The translations under genes and the position numbers were made by a program. Shown here piece by piece: positions 51,967 to 63,009 of a DNA stretch of 64,000 bases. The stretch is from Bordetella genomosp. 1 (GTDB lineage: Bacteria > Pseudomonadota > Gammaproteobacteria > Burkholderiales > Burkholderiaceae_B). Location: NCBI RefSeq assembly GCF_002261335.1, contig NZ_NEVL01000001.1, forward strand, positions 558,001-622,000, written 5' to 3'. The notes beneath the pieces were generated by a model that saw nothing but the letters and a program-made list of their open reading frames with translations, was not told where the DNA came from and did no database searches. The first letter of the stretch is position 1. Each line of letters opens with the position of its first letter.

Positions 51967-52716
51967 TTACTGGCCGCAGCGCGGCTCGGGCTGCTTGAGC
52001 TCGGCGATCGGGTCGAGATCGGGCTGGCGGGTGAGGGTGTAGTTCAGGTTGGGCGTGTGGCCGTTGACCGAACGCACGCGCAGCGTGTTGTAGAGCGGCA
52101 TGCTCAGGTCGGCGCGCAGGTTGCCGGCGCCGTCGAGCAGCAGCACGCGCGGCGGGCGTTCCTGGGTGGCGTCCCAGCAGCCCTGCTCGAGCGTGGGCGG
52201 CGTGTTGGCCGACTTCGCGTCGAGGTAGGCCAGGCGGGCGCGCCAGCGGCCGTTGGGCGCCAGCGTGAGCGTCACGCGCTGGGCCTCGCAGTTGAGCGCG
52301 GTGGCGAAGCAGGGCAGCGTGCCCTGGAAGGTCTGGGCCTGCGGGATCAGCTCGGCGGCGGCGGTGCGCGGCGTGCCGACCGGCACGCCTGCGTCGGCGT
52401 TGCTGGGCTCGTTGGCCGGCGCCGGCTGGCCGTCTTCGGCGGTCGGGCCGCCGGCCTGGGCCTGCTGTTTTTGCTGGGCGTTGGGCTGGCGCGGCTTGAG
52501 CTCGATCTGCACCTGCGACGGGGCATGGACCACGCTGCGATAGCCCGCGGCCTGCGCCTGCGACTGGGCGTCGGTGATGGTGCTTTCCGCCGGCGGGTTG
52601 TAGTAGCCCTCGGTGCGCTGTTGGGCGCACCCGGCCAGCACGGCGACGGCAGCCACGGCGGCGGTCAGGGCCAGGGGGCGGCCGAGGGAGCGTACGGGAG
52701 TGGGCTGGGCGGGCAT
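51967..52716 (-). CDS. NlpE-like lipoprotein
   Basis: A 249-residue lipoprotein: the signal peptide ends with a lipobox LAGC (Cys30). The middle is Gln/Ala/Pro-rich. From about residue 130 the pattern resembles the N-terminal lipocalin-like domain of NlpE (FQGTLPCFATALNCEAQ, TLTLAPNGRWRARLAYLD, LLLDGAGNLRADLSM). The CPxC copper-associated motif of NlpE is not kept; the two Cys here are spaced C-X6-C. NlpE is an outer-membrane stress sensor for surface contact and copper; whether this one senses copper is unknown. Confidence 0.65.
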   Translation of the reverse strand: MPAQPTPVRSLGRPLALTAAVAAVAVLAGCAQQRTEGYYNPPAESTITDAQSQAQAAGYRSVVHAPSQVQIELKPRQPNAQQKQQAQAGGPTAEDGQPAPANEPSNADAGVPVGTPRTAAAELIPQAQTFQGTLPCFATALNCEAQRVTLTLAPNGRWRARLAYLDAKSANTPPTLEQGCWDATQERPPRVLLLDGAGNLRADLSMPLYNTLRVRSVNGHTPNLNYTLTRQPDLDPIAELKQPEPRCGQ

Positions 52717-52934
52717 GGACGGGTCCGGATGGTTCTTGGTCTGTCGCTAATTCTACGCATTTATGCGCATATCCGATACGCTGCACAGAGGGCGCGGGGC
52801 GCCCGGTGCGCCGCACGCCGCGGGTCTGCGGGTTGCGCGCAACACTGGGCCGCGTTTGATGATTTTTGCGCGTAACGGAATAATGCCCCCGTCCGCTGGC
52901 CGGTTGCGGCGCGGACGCCTGACGGGATCGATCG

Positions 52935-53753
<819 letters not shown>

Positions 53754-53778
53754 TCTTCGACTTTCCTGGAATGACCTT

Positions 53779-54402
53779 ATGTTCAGAATCGGTTTGACGG
53801 GGGGCATCGGCTCCGGCAAGACGCGCGTGGCCGACCTGCTCGCGGAATGGGGCGCCGCCGTCATCGATACCGACGCGATCTCGCACGCCCTGACCGCCGC
53901 CGGCGGCGGCGCCATGGCGGCCATCCTCGCCGAGTTCGGGCCGCAGGCGGCCGATCCGGCCGGCGCGCTCGACCGCGCCTGGATGCGCGAGCTGGTGTTC
54001 CGCGACCCGCAGGCGCGCACGCGCCTCGAAGCCATCCTGCATCCGCGCATCACGGCCGCCACCAACGCGGCCGCCGAGGCCGCCGCGGGGGCGCCGTATC
54101 AGGTGTTCGTGGTGCCGCTGCTGATCGAGTCGGGCCGCTGGCGCGAGCGCGTCGATCGCATCTGCGTGGTCGATTGCGATCCCGCCACGCAGGTCGATCG
54201 CGTGCAGCGGCGCAGCGGGCTGACGCCGGAGGCCATCCGTCGTATCATGGCGGTGCAAGTGACGCGCGAGCAACGCCTGGAGGCCGCCGACGACGTGATC
54301 GTCAACGATGGCGCCACCACCCCGTACCAACTCATGACGCGCGCACGAGCGCTGCACGACCGCTGGCTCGAGCTGGCAGCCGCAAAGGACCGGACCGCGT
54401 GA
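53779..54402 (+). CDS. coaE: Dephospho-CoA kinase
   Basis: A 207-residue kinase for the last step of coenzyme A synthesis (phosphorylation of dephospho-CoA). The P-loop GGIGSGKT is at residues 8-15, then IDTDAISHAL, ILHPRI and VVPLLIESGRW, all family features. It starts 25 bases after the pilD-like gene and precedes zapD. Confidence 0.96.
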   Translation: MFRIGLTGGIGSGKTRVADLLAEWGAAVIDTDAISHALTAAGGGAMAAILAEFGPQAADPAGALDRAWMRELVFRDPQARTRLEAILHPRITAATNAAAEAAAGAPYQVFVVPLLIESGRWRERVDRICVVDCDPATQVDRVQRRSGLTPEAIRRIMAVQVTREQRLEAADDVIVNDGATTPYQLMTRARALHDRWLELAAAKDRTA

Positions 54403-54515
54403 GGCATGTGAGTCGAGGCTTGCATCCTCGGCGCGGCGCCGCGACCCCTGAGCAACCTGGCCCTTCCGGGTCATCCGCAAGGACTCATCGTTAGCGTCAA
54501 CAGGCCCAGATCAGC

Positions 54516-55268
54516 GTGATTCTTTTTGAATACCCCTTCAACGAGCGCGTGCGCGCTTATCTGCGGCTGGAATATCTGTTCGACAGACTGAATTTCTTCG
54601 CTCGGGAAGGGGATGCGCGCCAGCATCAGATCGCCGTCGCCACCCTGTTCGACATCCTCGAGGCCGGCGAGCGCACCGACATGAAAAGCGCGGTGCTGCA
54701 GGACCTCGAACGCCAGCGCGCCACCCTCATCGCACTGCGCGACCATCCCGGCGTGGCCCAGGATGCGCTCGAAATCATGCTCAAGGACATGGAGCGCGTG
54801 GTGGTTGCCCTGCAATCGCAGGGCAAGACCGGCCAATCGCTGCGCGAAAACGAATGGCTGGTGAGCCTGCGCGGCCGCCTGGCCGTGCCCGGCGGCGCCA
54901 CCCAGGTCGACATGCCTTCCTACCATGCCTGGCAGCACAAGCCCGAGTCGGTGCGCTGCGCCGATCTGCAGGCCTGGATCGCGCCGCTGATGCCGCTGGC
55001 CGAAGGCCTGGCCATGGCGCTGCGGCTGCTGCGCGAATCGGGCCGGCGCGGCGACATCGTCGCCGAAGAGGGCGCCTACCAGCAGATGCTGGCCGGCAAG
55101 ACCTTCCAGCTGCTGCGCGTTTGGGTCGATCCCGAACACGGCGTGTTCCCCGAGATCAGCGCCAACAAATACATGGTCTGGATCCGCTTCTCCATCCAGG
55201 ACGGCGGGGTCAAGCCCCAGCAGGTGGGCCGGGCCGTGCCATTCCAGATGTCTCTGTGCGCCGCCTGA
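54516..55268 (+). CDS. zapD: Cell division protein ZapD
   Basis: A 250-residue protein of the ZapD (DUF1342/YacF) family, which bundles FtsZ filaments. The N-terminus ILFEYPFNERVRAYLRLEYLFDRL is the family signature, and a C-terminal beta-domain follows (YHAWQHKPES, GRAVPFQMSLC). The start is a GTG at 54516; no ATG nearby fits. It lies 113 bases after coaE. yacG, often next, is not seen. Confidence 0.93.
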   Translation: MILFEYPFNERVRAYLRLEYLFDRLNFFAREGDARQHQIAVATLFDILEAGERTDMKSAVLQDLERQRATLIALRDHPGVAQDALEIMLKDMERVVVALQSQGKTGQSLRENEWLVSLRGRLAVPGGATQVDMPSYHAWQHKPESVRCADLQAWIAPLMPLAEGLAMALRLLRESGRRGDIVAEEGAYQQMLAGKTFQLLRVWVDPEHGVFPEISANKYMVWIRFSIQDGGVKPQQVGRAVPFQMSLCAA

Positions 55269-55442
55269 GCCGGTGCACCCGTCCCGTGACGCTGCCCCTC
55301 CGCCCGCCCTGTAGGCGCTCGGACGGCCGCTGATTTCCTAGCCCCGTCCCCGATTTTCTGGCGCCTGCCGCGGCCGGCCGCCGGACAACCTGTTGCGGAC
55401 GATTTCATTCGGCCACGCGCGCGTCCTCTTTTTCATCTCTCT

Positions 55443-55474
55443 GGGGGACAATAGACCTTCCCCATTGTGTCCCC
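55443..55474. promoter_or_regulatory. Interrupted inverted repeat upstream of the mdtA-like gene
   Basis: GGGGGACAAT and ATTGTGTCCCC, with a two-base insertion in the right arm, face each other 16 bases before the start of the efflux operon. It may be an operator or a leader hairpin. No adjacent regulator gene is visible on this side. Confidence 0.35.
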
Positions 55475-55489
55475 GCGTCCGGAAACCCC

Positions 55490-56779
55490 ATGTCTGACAT
55501 TTCGCCCGCCCCGTCGCCGTCCCGCCGCAAAAAGCGCCTGATCGCGATCGTGGTCGTGTTGCTGCTGGTGGCGCTGGCCGCCTGGCTGATCTGGCGTCCG
55601 GCCGCCAACACCGGTGGACAGGGGCGGCGCGGCGGCGGCATGGCCGGCGGGCCGGCCGCGATGATGAACATGCCGGTGCCGGTCAAGGTGGCGGCGGCGC
55701 GCTCGCAGGATTTCGACATCGTGCTGCGCGCGCTCGGCACGGTCACCGCCTACAACACCGTCACCGTGCGCAGCCGCGTCGAGGGCGAGCTGGTCAAGGT
55801 GAATTTCCAGGAAGGCCAGTTCGTGAAGGCCGGCGACGTGCTCGCGCAGGTCGATCCGCGCCCCTATGAGGTGGCGCTGGCCCAGGCGCAGGGCACCCAG
55901 CAGCAGAACCAGGCGCAGCTCGAGAATGCGCGCCGCGACCTGCAGCGGTATCAGACCCTGTTCAAGCAGGATTCCATCGCGCGCCAGCAGCTCGACACGC
56001 AGGCCGCGCTGGTGCGCCAGTACGAAGGCACGGTCAAGAGCGACCAGGCCGCGGTCGACAACGCCAAGCTGCAGCTCACCTACTCGCGCATCACGGCGCC
56101 GATCGCGGGCCGGCTCGGCCTGCGCCAGGTCGACCAGGGCAACCTGGTGTCCAGCGGTGACACCAACGGCCTGGTGGTGATCACCCAGACCGACCCGATC
56201 TCGGTGCTGTTCACCTTGCCCGAGACCCAGCTGCCGGACGTGCTCGCGCAACTGCGCGAGGGCCGCACGCTGCAGGTCCAGGCCTACGACCGCGCCGACA
56301 TCCGCCAGATCGCGACGGGCGAGCTCGAGACGGTGGACAACCAGATCGACGTGACCACCGGCACCGTCAAGCTCAAGGCCCGTTTCGCCAACGCCGACCA
56401 GCAGCTGTTCCCGAACCAGTTCGTGAACGTGCGCCTGCTGGTCGAGCGCCGCGCCAACGTCACCGCGATTCCCACGGTGGCCGTGCAGCAGGGCTCGGTC
56501 GGCTCCTTCGTGTTCGTGGTGCAGGAAGACAAGACCGTGGCCGTGCGCCCGCTCAAGCTCGGCACCATCGACCAGGGCTGGGTCGCCGTGAACGAGGGCA
56601 TCAAGCCCGGCGAGCAGGTCGTCGTGGAAGGCACCGACCGCCTGCGCACCGGCAGCAAGGTCGACGTGGTCGCCACGCCCGAGAACGTGCCGTCGACCCC
56701 GGGCTCCTCGCTCGGCGCCGGCGCGCCGGCGGGCACCAGCCCCGCCACCATCAAACGCTCGTCCGGTTCGGGCAGGTAG
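55490..56779 (+). CDS. mdtA: RND efflux membrane-fusion protein (MdtA-type)
   Basis: A 429-residue periplasmic adaptor. A membrane anchor lies at residues 17-36, a Gly-rich stretch follows, then barrel-sandwich and hairpin domains (VRSRVEGELVKVNFQEGQFVKAGDVLAQVD, QLENARRDLQRYQTLFKQDSIARQQLD). The C-terminal part contains LVERRANVTAIPTVAVQQGS. It links the two inner-membrane pumps encoded next to the outer-membrane channel. The mdtABC operon removes bile salts and some drugs in enterobacteria; the substrate here is unknown. Confidence 0.92.
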   Translation: MSDISPAPSPSRRKKRLIAIVVVLLLVALAAWLIWRPAANTGGQGRRGGGMAGGPAAMMNMPVPVKVAAARSQDFDIVLRALGTVTAYNTVTVRSRVEGELVKVNFQEGQFVKAGDVLAQVDPRPYEVALAQAQGTQQQNQAQLENARRDLQRYQTLFKQDSIARQQLDTQAALVRQYEGTVKSDQAAVDNAKLQLTYSRITAPIAGRLGLRQVDQGNLVSSGDTNGLVVITQTDPISVLFTLPETQLPDVLAQLREGRTLQVQAYDRADIRQIATGELETVDNQIDVTTGTVKLKARFANADQQLFPNQFVNVRLLVERRANVTAIPTVAVQQGSVGSFVFVVQEDKTVAVRPLKLGTIDQGWVAVNEGIKPGEQVVVEGTDRLRTGSKVDVVATPENVPSTPGSSLGAGAPAGTSPATIKRSSGSGR

Positions 56780-56785
56780 CGCGCC

Positions 56786-59700
56786 GTGAATCCGTCGCGC
56801 CTGTTCATCCTGCGGCCGGTGGCGACCACGCTGTCGATGATCGCCATCCTCATCGCCGGCCTGATCGCCTACCGCCTGCTGCCGGTTTCGGCGCTGCCCG
56901 AGGTCGATTACCCCACCATCCAGGTGGTCACGCTCTATCCGGGCGCCAGCCCCGACGTGATGACCTCGCTCGTCACCTCGCCGCTGGAACGCCAGTTCGG
57001 CCAGATGCCGGGGCTGAATCAGATGTCCTCGTCGAGCTCGGGCGGGGCCTCGGTCATCACGATGCAGTTCAGCCTGGACCTCTCGCTCGACGTGGCCGAG
57101 CAGCAGGTGCAGGCGGCGATCAACGCGGCCTCCAACCTGCTGCCCAGCGATCTGCCGGTGCCGCCGACCTACAACAAGGTCAACCCCGCCGACGCCGCGG
57201 TGCTGACGCTGGCGATCACCTCGCCCACCATGCCGCTGCCGCAGGTGCGCGACCTGGTCGACACCCGCATGGCGCAGAAGCTCTCGCAGATTCCCGGCGT
57301 GGGCCTGGTGAGCGTGGCCGGCGGCCAGCGCCCGGCGGTGCGGGTGCAGGTCAATCCGCAGGCGCTGGCCTCGGCCGGGCTGGCGCTGTCGGATCTGCGC
57401 ACCGCGGTGGTCGGCGCCAACGTCAACCAGCCCAAGGGCAACCTCGACGGGCCGCAGCGCGCCACCACCATCGACGCCAACAGCCAGCTCAAGACGCCCA
57501 CCGACTACAACGACCTCATCATCGCCTATCGCAACAACGCGCCGCTGCGGCTGTCGGACGTGGCGCGGGCGGTGGAGGGCGCCGAAGACACGCGCCAGGC
57601 CGCCTGGGTGGGCGACAAGCCCGCCATTCTGCTCAACATCCAGCGCCAGCCGGGCGCCAACGTGATCGACGTGGTCGACCGGATCTACGAGCTGATCCCG
57701 CAGCTGCGCAGCGCCATGCCGGCCACGCTCGACCTCACCGTCGTGTCCGACCGCACCCAGACCATCCGCGATTCGATCAAGAGCGTGCAGCACGAGATGC
57801 TGCTGGCGGTGGGGCTGGTGGTGCTGGTGACCTTCATCTTCCTGCGCAGCGCCACGGCCACCTTCATCCCCAGCGTGGTCGTGCCGCTGTCCCTGATCGG
57901 CACCTTCGGCATCATGTACCTGGCCGGGTTCTCGCTCAACAACCTCACGCTGATGGCGCTGACCATCGCCACCGGTTTCGTGGTCGACGACGCCATCGTG
58001 ATGATCGAGAACATCGCGCGCCACATCGAGGAGGGCGAGAGCCCGCTGCACGCCGCGCTCAAGGGGGCGGCGCAGATCGGCTTCACGCTGATCTCGCTCA
58101 CGCTGTCGCTGATCGCGGTGCTGATCCCGCTGCTCTTCATGACCGAGGTGGTGGGCCGGCTGTTCCGCGAGTTCGCGGTCACGCTGGCGGTGGCGATCAT
58201 GATCTCGCTGCTGATCTCGCTCACGCTCACGCCCATGATGTGCGCGCGCCTGCTCAAGCCCGAGTCGCAGATGCGCTACGGCCGCTTCCATCAGTTCACG
58301 CACAACTTCATCGATCGCGTCATCCAGCGCTACGACGCGATGCTCAAGACCGTGCTCAACCACCAGGTCGCAACCCTGCTGGTTGCGGTCGCAACCTTTG
58401 CGGTCACGGTGCTGCTCTACATCGTGATCCCGAAGGGCTTCTTCCCGCAGCAGGACACCGGCCTGCTGCAGGGCATCACCCAGGGCCCGCAGGCGATCTC
58501 GTTCACCGCGATGTCGCAGCGCCAGCAGGAGGCCGCCGCTCGCATCCTGCAGGACCCGGCGGTCTCGGCCGTGTCGTCGTTCATCGGCGTGGACGGCAGC
58601 AACGCCACGCTGAACGCCGGGCGCATGCAGATCGCGCTCAAGCCGCAGGGCGAGCGCGAGGGCATGGCCGTGGTGACCAAGCGCCTGCAGGACGCCGTCA
58701 ATGGCCTGCACAACGGCCTCACGCTCTACGTGCAGCCGGTGCAGGACCTCACCATCGAAGACCGGGTGGCGCGCACGCAATACCAGATGACGCTGTCCAA
58801 CCCCGATCTGTCGGTGTTGAGCGAATGGGCGCCCAAGCTGGTCGAGAAGCTGCGCACCGTGCCCATGCTGGCCGACGTCAGCCACGACCTGCAGGACGAG
58901 GGCCTGCAGACCTGGGTGCAGATCGACCGCGATGCCGCCTCGCGGCTCGGCATCACCGCGGCCACCATCGACGAGGCGCTCTACGATGCCTTCGGCCAGC
59001 GCCTCATCAGCACCATCTTCACCCAGTCGAACCAGTACCGCGTGGTGATGGAGGTGGAGCCGCAGTTCCGCGCCTCGGCCGCCGCGCTCGACCAGATCCG
59101 CGTGCCGACCTCGTCGGGCGGGCAGGTGCCGCTGTCGTCGGTCGCGCACGTGACCGAGGGCCGCACCGTGCTGGCGGTCAACCGGCTCAACCAGTTTCCG
59201 ATGACGACCGTGTCGTTCAACCTGGCGCCGGGCGCCTCGCTGTCGGGCGCGGTCGAGGCCATCGTGGCGGCCGAACACGAGATCGGCATGCCCGCGGGCG
59301 TGGAGACGCGCTTCCAGGGCGCCGCGCTGGCGTTCCAGAGCTCGCTGTCGAGCACGCTGTGGCTGATCCTGGCCGCGATCGTGACCATGTACATCGTCCT
59401 GGGCGTGCTCTACGAGAGCTACATCCATCCGATCACCATCCTGTCGACGCTGCCCTCGGCCGGGGTCGGCGCGCTGCTGGCGCTGCTGCTGAGCGGCCGC
59501 GACCTCGACATGATCGGCATCATCGGCATCATCCTGCTGATCGGCATCGTCAAGAAAAACGCGATCATGATGATCGACTTCGCGCTCGACGCCGAGCGCA
59601 AGCGCGGCATGAGCCCGCGCGAGGCGATCCACGAGGCCGCGCTGCTGCGCTTCCGCCCGATCCTCATGACCACGCTGGCCGCGCTGTTCGGGGCGTTGCC

Positions 59701-59905
59701 GCTCATGCTGTCGACCGGCACCGGCGCCGAGCTGCGCCAGCCGCTGGGCCTGGTGATGGTGGGCGGCCTGCTGGTGAGCCAGGTGCTCACGCTGTTCACC
59801 ACGCCGGTGATCTACTTGATGTTCGACCGCCTGGCCACGCGCTGGCGCGGCGGTGAGCGTGCCGGCGCCGGTGCGCGCGCGGCGCCCGGGTCGACGCAGC
59901 CATGA
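56786..59905 (+). CDS. mdtB: RND efflux permease (MdtB-type)
   Basis: A 1039-residue resistance-nodulation-division permease with 12 membrane helices and two large periplasmic loops. The opening [20 protein letters not shown] is usual. The proton-relay helix 4 region [21 protein letters not shown] and the helix 5-6 part are intact. The start is a GTG seven bases after the mdtA stop. It pairs with MdtC as a heteromer. Confidence 0.95.
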   Translation: MNPSRLFILRPVATTLSMIAILIAGLIAYRLLPVSALPEVDYPTIQVVTLYPGASPDVMTSLVTSPLERQFGQMPGLNQMSSSSSGGASVITMQFSLDLSLDVAEQQVQAAINAASNLLPSDLPVPPTYNKVNPADAAVLTLAITSPTMPLPQVRDLVDTRMAQKLSQIPGVGLVSVAGGQRPAVRVQVNPQALASAGLALSDLRTAVVGANVNQPKGNLDGPQRATTIDANSQLKTPTDYNDLIIAYRNNAPLRLSDVARAVEGAEDTRQAAWVGDKPAILLNIQRQPGANVIDVVDRIYELIPQLRSAMPATLDLTVVSDRTQTIRDSIKSVQHEMLLAVGLVVLVTFIFLRSATATFIPSVVVPLSLIGTFGIMYLAGFSLNNLTLMALTIATGFVVDDAIVMIENIARHIEEGESPLHAALKGAAQIGFTLISLTLSLIAVLIPLLFMTEVVGRLFREFAVTLAVAIMISLLISLTLTPMMCARLLKPESQMRYGRFHQFTHNFIDRVIQRYDAMLKTVLNHQVATLLVAVATFAVTVLLYIVIPKGFFPQQDTGLLQGITQGPQAISFTAMSQRQQEAAARILQDPAVSAVSSFIGVDGSNATLNAGRMQIALKPQGEREGMAVVTKRLQDAVNGLHNGLTLYVQPVQDLTIEDRVARTQYQMTLSNPDLSVLSEWAPKLVEKLRTVPMLADVSHDLQDEGLQTWVQIDRDAASRLGITAATIDEALYDAFGQRLISTIFTQSNQYRVVMEVEPQFRASAAALDQIRVPTSSGGQVPLSSVAHVTEGRTVLAVNRLNQFPMTTVSFNLAPGASLSGAVEAIVAAEHEIGMPAGVETRFQGAALAFQSSLSSTLWLILAAIVTMYIVLGVLYESYIHPITILSTLPSAGVGALLALLLSGRDLDMIGIIGIILLIGIVKKNAIMMIDFALDAERKRGMSPREAIHEAALLRFRPILMTTLAALFGALPLMLSTGTGAELRQPLGLVMVGGLLVSQVLTLFTTPVIYLMFDRLATRWRGGERAGAGARAAPGSTQP

Positions 59906-62900
59906 ACCTGTCGGCGCCCTTCATCGTCCGGCCCGTCGCCACCACGCTGCTGTGCCTGGGCGTGGTGCTGGCGGGCATCCTGTCGTTCCGCCTGCTGGCC
60001 GTGGCGCCGCTGCCGCAGGTGGACATCCCCACGATCTCGGTGAGCGCGAGCCTGCCCGGCGCGAGCCCCGAGACCATGGCCTCGAGCGTGGCCACGCCGC
60101 TGGAGCGTTCGCTCGGCAGCATCGCCGGCGTGACCGAGATGACCTCGCGCAGCTCGCAGGGCTCGACCCGCATCACGCTGCAGTTCGATCTCTCGCGCGA
60201 CATCGACGGCGCTGCGCGCGACGTGCAGGCCGCGATCAACGCGGCGCGCTCGCTGCTGCCCACCAGCCTGCGCAGCAACCCCACCTATCACAAGGCCAAT
60301 CCCTCGTCGGCGCCGATCATGACGCTGGCGATGAGCTCGGAGACGATGACCCAGGGCCAGCTCTACGACCTGGCCTCCACCATCGTGGCGCAGAAGCTGG
60401 CGCAGATCAAAGGCGTGGGCGAGGTCACGGTGGGCGGCAGCTCGCTGCCGGCCGTGCGCGTGAGCCTGATCCCCGGCGCGCTGGCCAACCGCGGCGTGTC
60501 GCTCGACGAGGTGCGCCAGGCGCTGTCGAGCGCCAATGCCAACCGGCCCAAGGGCTTTCTCGAGAACGACGAATACCACTGGCAGATCATGGCCAGCGAC
60601 CAGCTCAACAAGGCGGAAGACTACCGCCCGCTGATCGTGGCCTGGCGCGACGGCGCCGCGGTGCGGCTCTCCGACGTGGCCACGGTGGAGGATTCGGTCG
60701 AGGATCTGTTCCAGACCGGCTTCTACAACGACCGCAACGCCATCATCCTGATCGTGCGGCGCCAGGCCGACGCCAACATCATCGAGACGGTCGACGAAAT
60801 CTACGCCCAGCTGCCGCAGCTCGGCGCCATCCTGCCGGGCGACGTGAACATGGTGGTGGCGCAGGACCGCACCCCCAGCATCCGCGCCTCGCTGCACGAG
60901 GCCGAGCTGACCCTGGCGATCGCGGTCGGCCTGGTGGTGCTGGTGGTGCTGCTGTTCCTCAAGCGCTGGCGCGCCGCCATCATCCCCTCCGTGGCCGTGC
61001 CGGTGTCGCTGGTGGGCACCTTCTGCGTGATGTACGCCTTCGGCTACACGCTCAATACTATCTCTCTGATGGCGCTGATCGTGGCGACCGGCTTCGTGGT
61101 GGACGACGCGATCGTGGTGCTCGAGAACATCATGCGCCACGTCGAGCGCGGCATGAGCCCGATGCGCGCCGCGCTGCGCGGCTCGCGCGAGGTGGGCTTC
61201 ACCGTGTTGTCGATGAGCCTGTCGCTGGTGGCCGTGTTCATCCCGATCCTGCTGATGGGCGGGGTGGTGGGGCGGCTGTTCCGCGAGTTCGCCGTCACGC
61301 TGTCGGCCGCGATCCTGGTGTCGCTGGTGGTCTCGCTCACGCTCACGCCCATGATGTGTGCGCGCCTGCTGCGCGCCGAGCCCCCGCCGGATCCGGCCCG
61401 GCCGTCGCGCTGGCGCCTGCTCGACCGCGGCTTCGAGCGCATGATGGCGGGCTACCGCAGCAGCCTCGCCTGGGCGCTGGACCATGGCAAGCTCATGCTG
61501 CTGATCCTGGCCGCCACCATCGCGCTCAACGTCTATCTCTACACGGCCGTGCCCAAGGGCTTTCTGCCGCAGCAGGACACGGGCCAGCTGCTGGGCTTCT
61601 TCCGCGTCGACCAGGGCACCTCGTTCCAGGCCACGGTGCCCAAGCTGGAGTTCTTCCGCAAGGTGATCCAGGCCGACCCGGCGGTGCAGAGCATCACCGC
61701 CTACGCCGGCGGGCGCGGCGGCAGCAACACCAGCTTCCTGCAGATCCAGCTCAAACCCCTGGCCGAGCGCGGCGTGAGCGCCGACACGGTGATCAACCGC
61801 CTGCGCGGACGGCTCATGCGCGAACCGGGCGCGCAGCTGTTCCTGGTGTCGCAGCAGGACATCCGCATCGGCGGGCGCCAGAGCACCGGCTCCTACGACT
61901 ACACGCTCATGTCGGGCGACCTGCAGTTGCTGCGCACCTGGATGCCGCGCGTGCAGCGCGCCATGAGCGAGCTGCCCGAGATCACCGACGTGGACGCCGA
62001 CGTCGAGGACAAGGGCCGCCAGATCAACCTGGTGATCGACCGCGACGCCGCCACCCGGCTCGGCATCGACATGTCCACCATCGCCGCGGTGCTGAACAAC
62101 TCCTACAGCCAGCGTCAGGTCTCGGTGATGTACGGGCCGCTGAACCAGTATCACGTGGTGATGGGCGTGGACGCGCGCTTCGCCGAAGATGCCGAGTCGC
62201 TCAAGCAGCTGCAGGTGATCGCGGCCGATGGCAGCCGCGTGCCGCTGTCGGCCTTCGCCAGGCTCGAGGTCGGCAACGCGCCGCTGTCGGTGAGCCACCA
62301 GGGCCTGTTCGTGGCCGACACCATCTCGTTCTCGACCGCGCCCGGCGTGTCGCTCGACCAGGCGCTGGCCGCCATCGATACGGCGGTGGCGCGCATCGGC
62401 CTGCCCTCGGATCAGATCCAGGCCGGCTTCCAGGGCACGGCCGCCGAGCTGCAGAAGACGCTGGCGCGCCAGCCCTGGCTGATCCTGGCCGCGCTGGTGG
62501 CGATGTACATCGTGCTGGGCATGCTGTACGAGAGCTTCGTGCATCCGCTCACGATCCTGTCGACGCTGCCCTCGGCCGGCATCGGCGCGCTGCTGGCGCT
62601 GATGCTGCTCAACACCGAGTTCACGCTGATCGCGCTGATCGGCGTGTTCCTGCTGATCGGCATCGTGAAGAAGAACGCCATCATGATGGTGGACTTCGCG
62701 CTCGACGCCGAGCGGCGCGAGGCCATGGCGCCGCGCGACGCCATCTTCCAGGCCTGCCTCACGCGCTTTCGCCCCATCATGATGACCACGCTGGCCGCGA
62801 TCTTCGGCGCGCTGCCGCTGGTGCTGGCCACCGGCGCGGGCGTCGAGATGCGGCGCCCGCTCGGCATCACCATCGTGGGCGGCCTGGTGCTGTCGCAGAT

Positions 62901-63009
62901 CCTCACCCTCTACACCACGCCCGTCGTCTACCTGTACCTCGACCGACTCCGCCTCTGGGCCGCGCGCCGCCGCGCCGGCACGGCCTCCGTTCCGACTCCG
63001 CATCCATGA
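59902..63009 (+). CDS. mdtC: RND efflux permease (MdtC-type)
   Basis: A 1035-residue RND permease. It starts [19 protein letters not shown] and has the [21 protein letters not shown] proton-relay helix. It is a paralogue of the preceding gene, from an old duplication rather than a recent one, as the two differ throughout. Its ATG overlaps the mdtB stop by four bases and its stop overlaps the next start by four bases. Confidence 0.95.
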   Translation: MNLSAPFIVRPVATTLLCLGVVLAGILSFRLLAVAPLPQVDIPTISVSASLPGASPETMASSVATPLERSLGSIAGVTEMTSRSSQGSTRITLQFDLSRDIDGAARDVQAAINAARSLLPTSLRSNPTYHKANPSSAPIMTLAMSSETMTQGQLYDLASTIVAQKLAQIKGVGEVTVGGSSLPAVRVSLIPGALANRGVSLDEVRQALSSANANRPKGFLENDEYHWQIMASDQLNKAEDYRPLIVAWRDGAAVRLSDVATVEDSVEDLFQTGFYNDRNAIILIVRRQADANIIETVDEIYAQLPQLGAILPGDVNMVVAQDRTPSIRASLHEAELTLAIAVGLVVLVVLLFLKRWRAAIIPSVAVPVSLVGTFCVMYAFGYTLNTISLMALIVATGFVVDDAIVVLENIMRHVERGMSPMRAALRGSREVGFTVLSMSLSLVAVFIPILLMGGVVGRLFREFAVTLSAAILVSLVVSLTLTPMMCARLLRAEPPPDPARPSRWRLLDRGFERMMAGYRSSLAWALDHGKLMLLILAATIALNVYLYTAVPKGFLPQQDTGQLLGFFRVDQGTSFQATVPKLEFFRKVIQADPAVQSITAYAGGRGGSNTSFLQIQLKPLAERGVSADTVINRLRGRLMREPGAQLFLVSQQDIRIGGRQSTGSYDYTLMSGDLQLLRTWMPRVQRAMSELPEITDVDADVEDKGRQINLVIDRDAATRLGIDMSTIAAVLNNSYSQRQVSVMYGPLNQYHVVMGVDARFAEDAESLKQLQVIAADGSRVPLSAFARLEVGNAPLSVSHQGLFVADTISFSTAPGVSLDQALAAIDTAVARIGLPSDQIQAGFQGTAAELQKTLARQPWLILAALVAMYIVLGMLYESFVHPLTILSTLPSAGIGALLALMLLNTEFTLIALIGVFLLIGIVKKNAIMMVDFALDAERREAMAPRDAIFQACLTRFRPIMMTTLAAIFGALPLVLATGAGVEMRRPLGITIVGGLVLSQILTLYTTPVVYLYLDRLRLWAARRRAGTASVPTPHP

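Noticed and set aside
54403-54515. A small gene between coaE and zapD
   Set aside because: The 113 bases hold no frame with a start and a ribosome site, and no clear structure.
56786-63009. mdtB and mdtC as a recent tandem duplication or mobile segment
   Set aside because: The two differ throughout and the heteromeric pair is a known, old arrangement. There are no flanking repeats or integrase genes.
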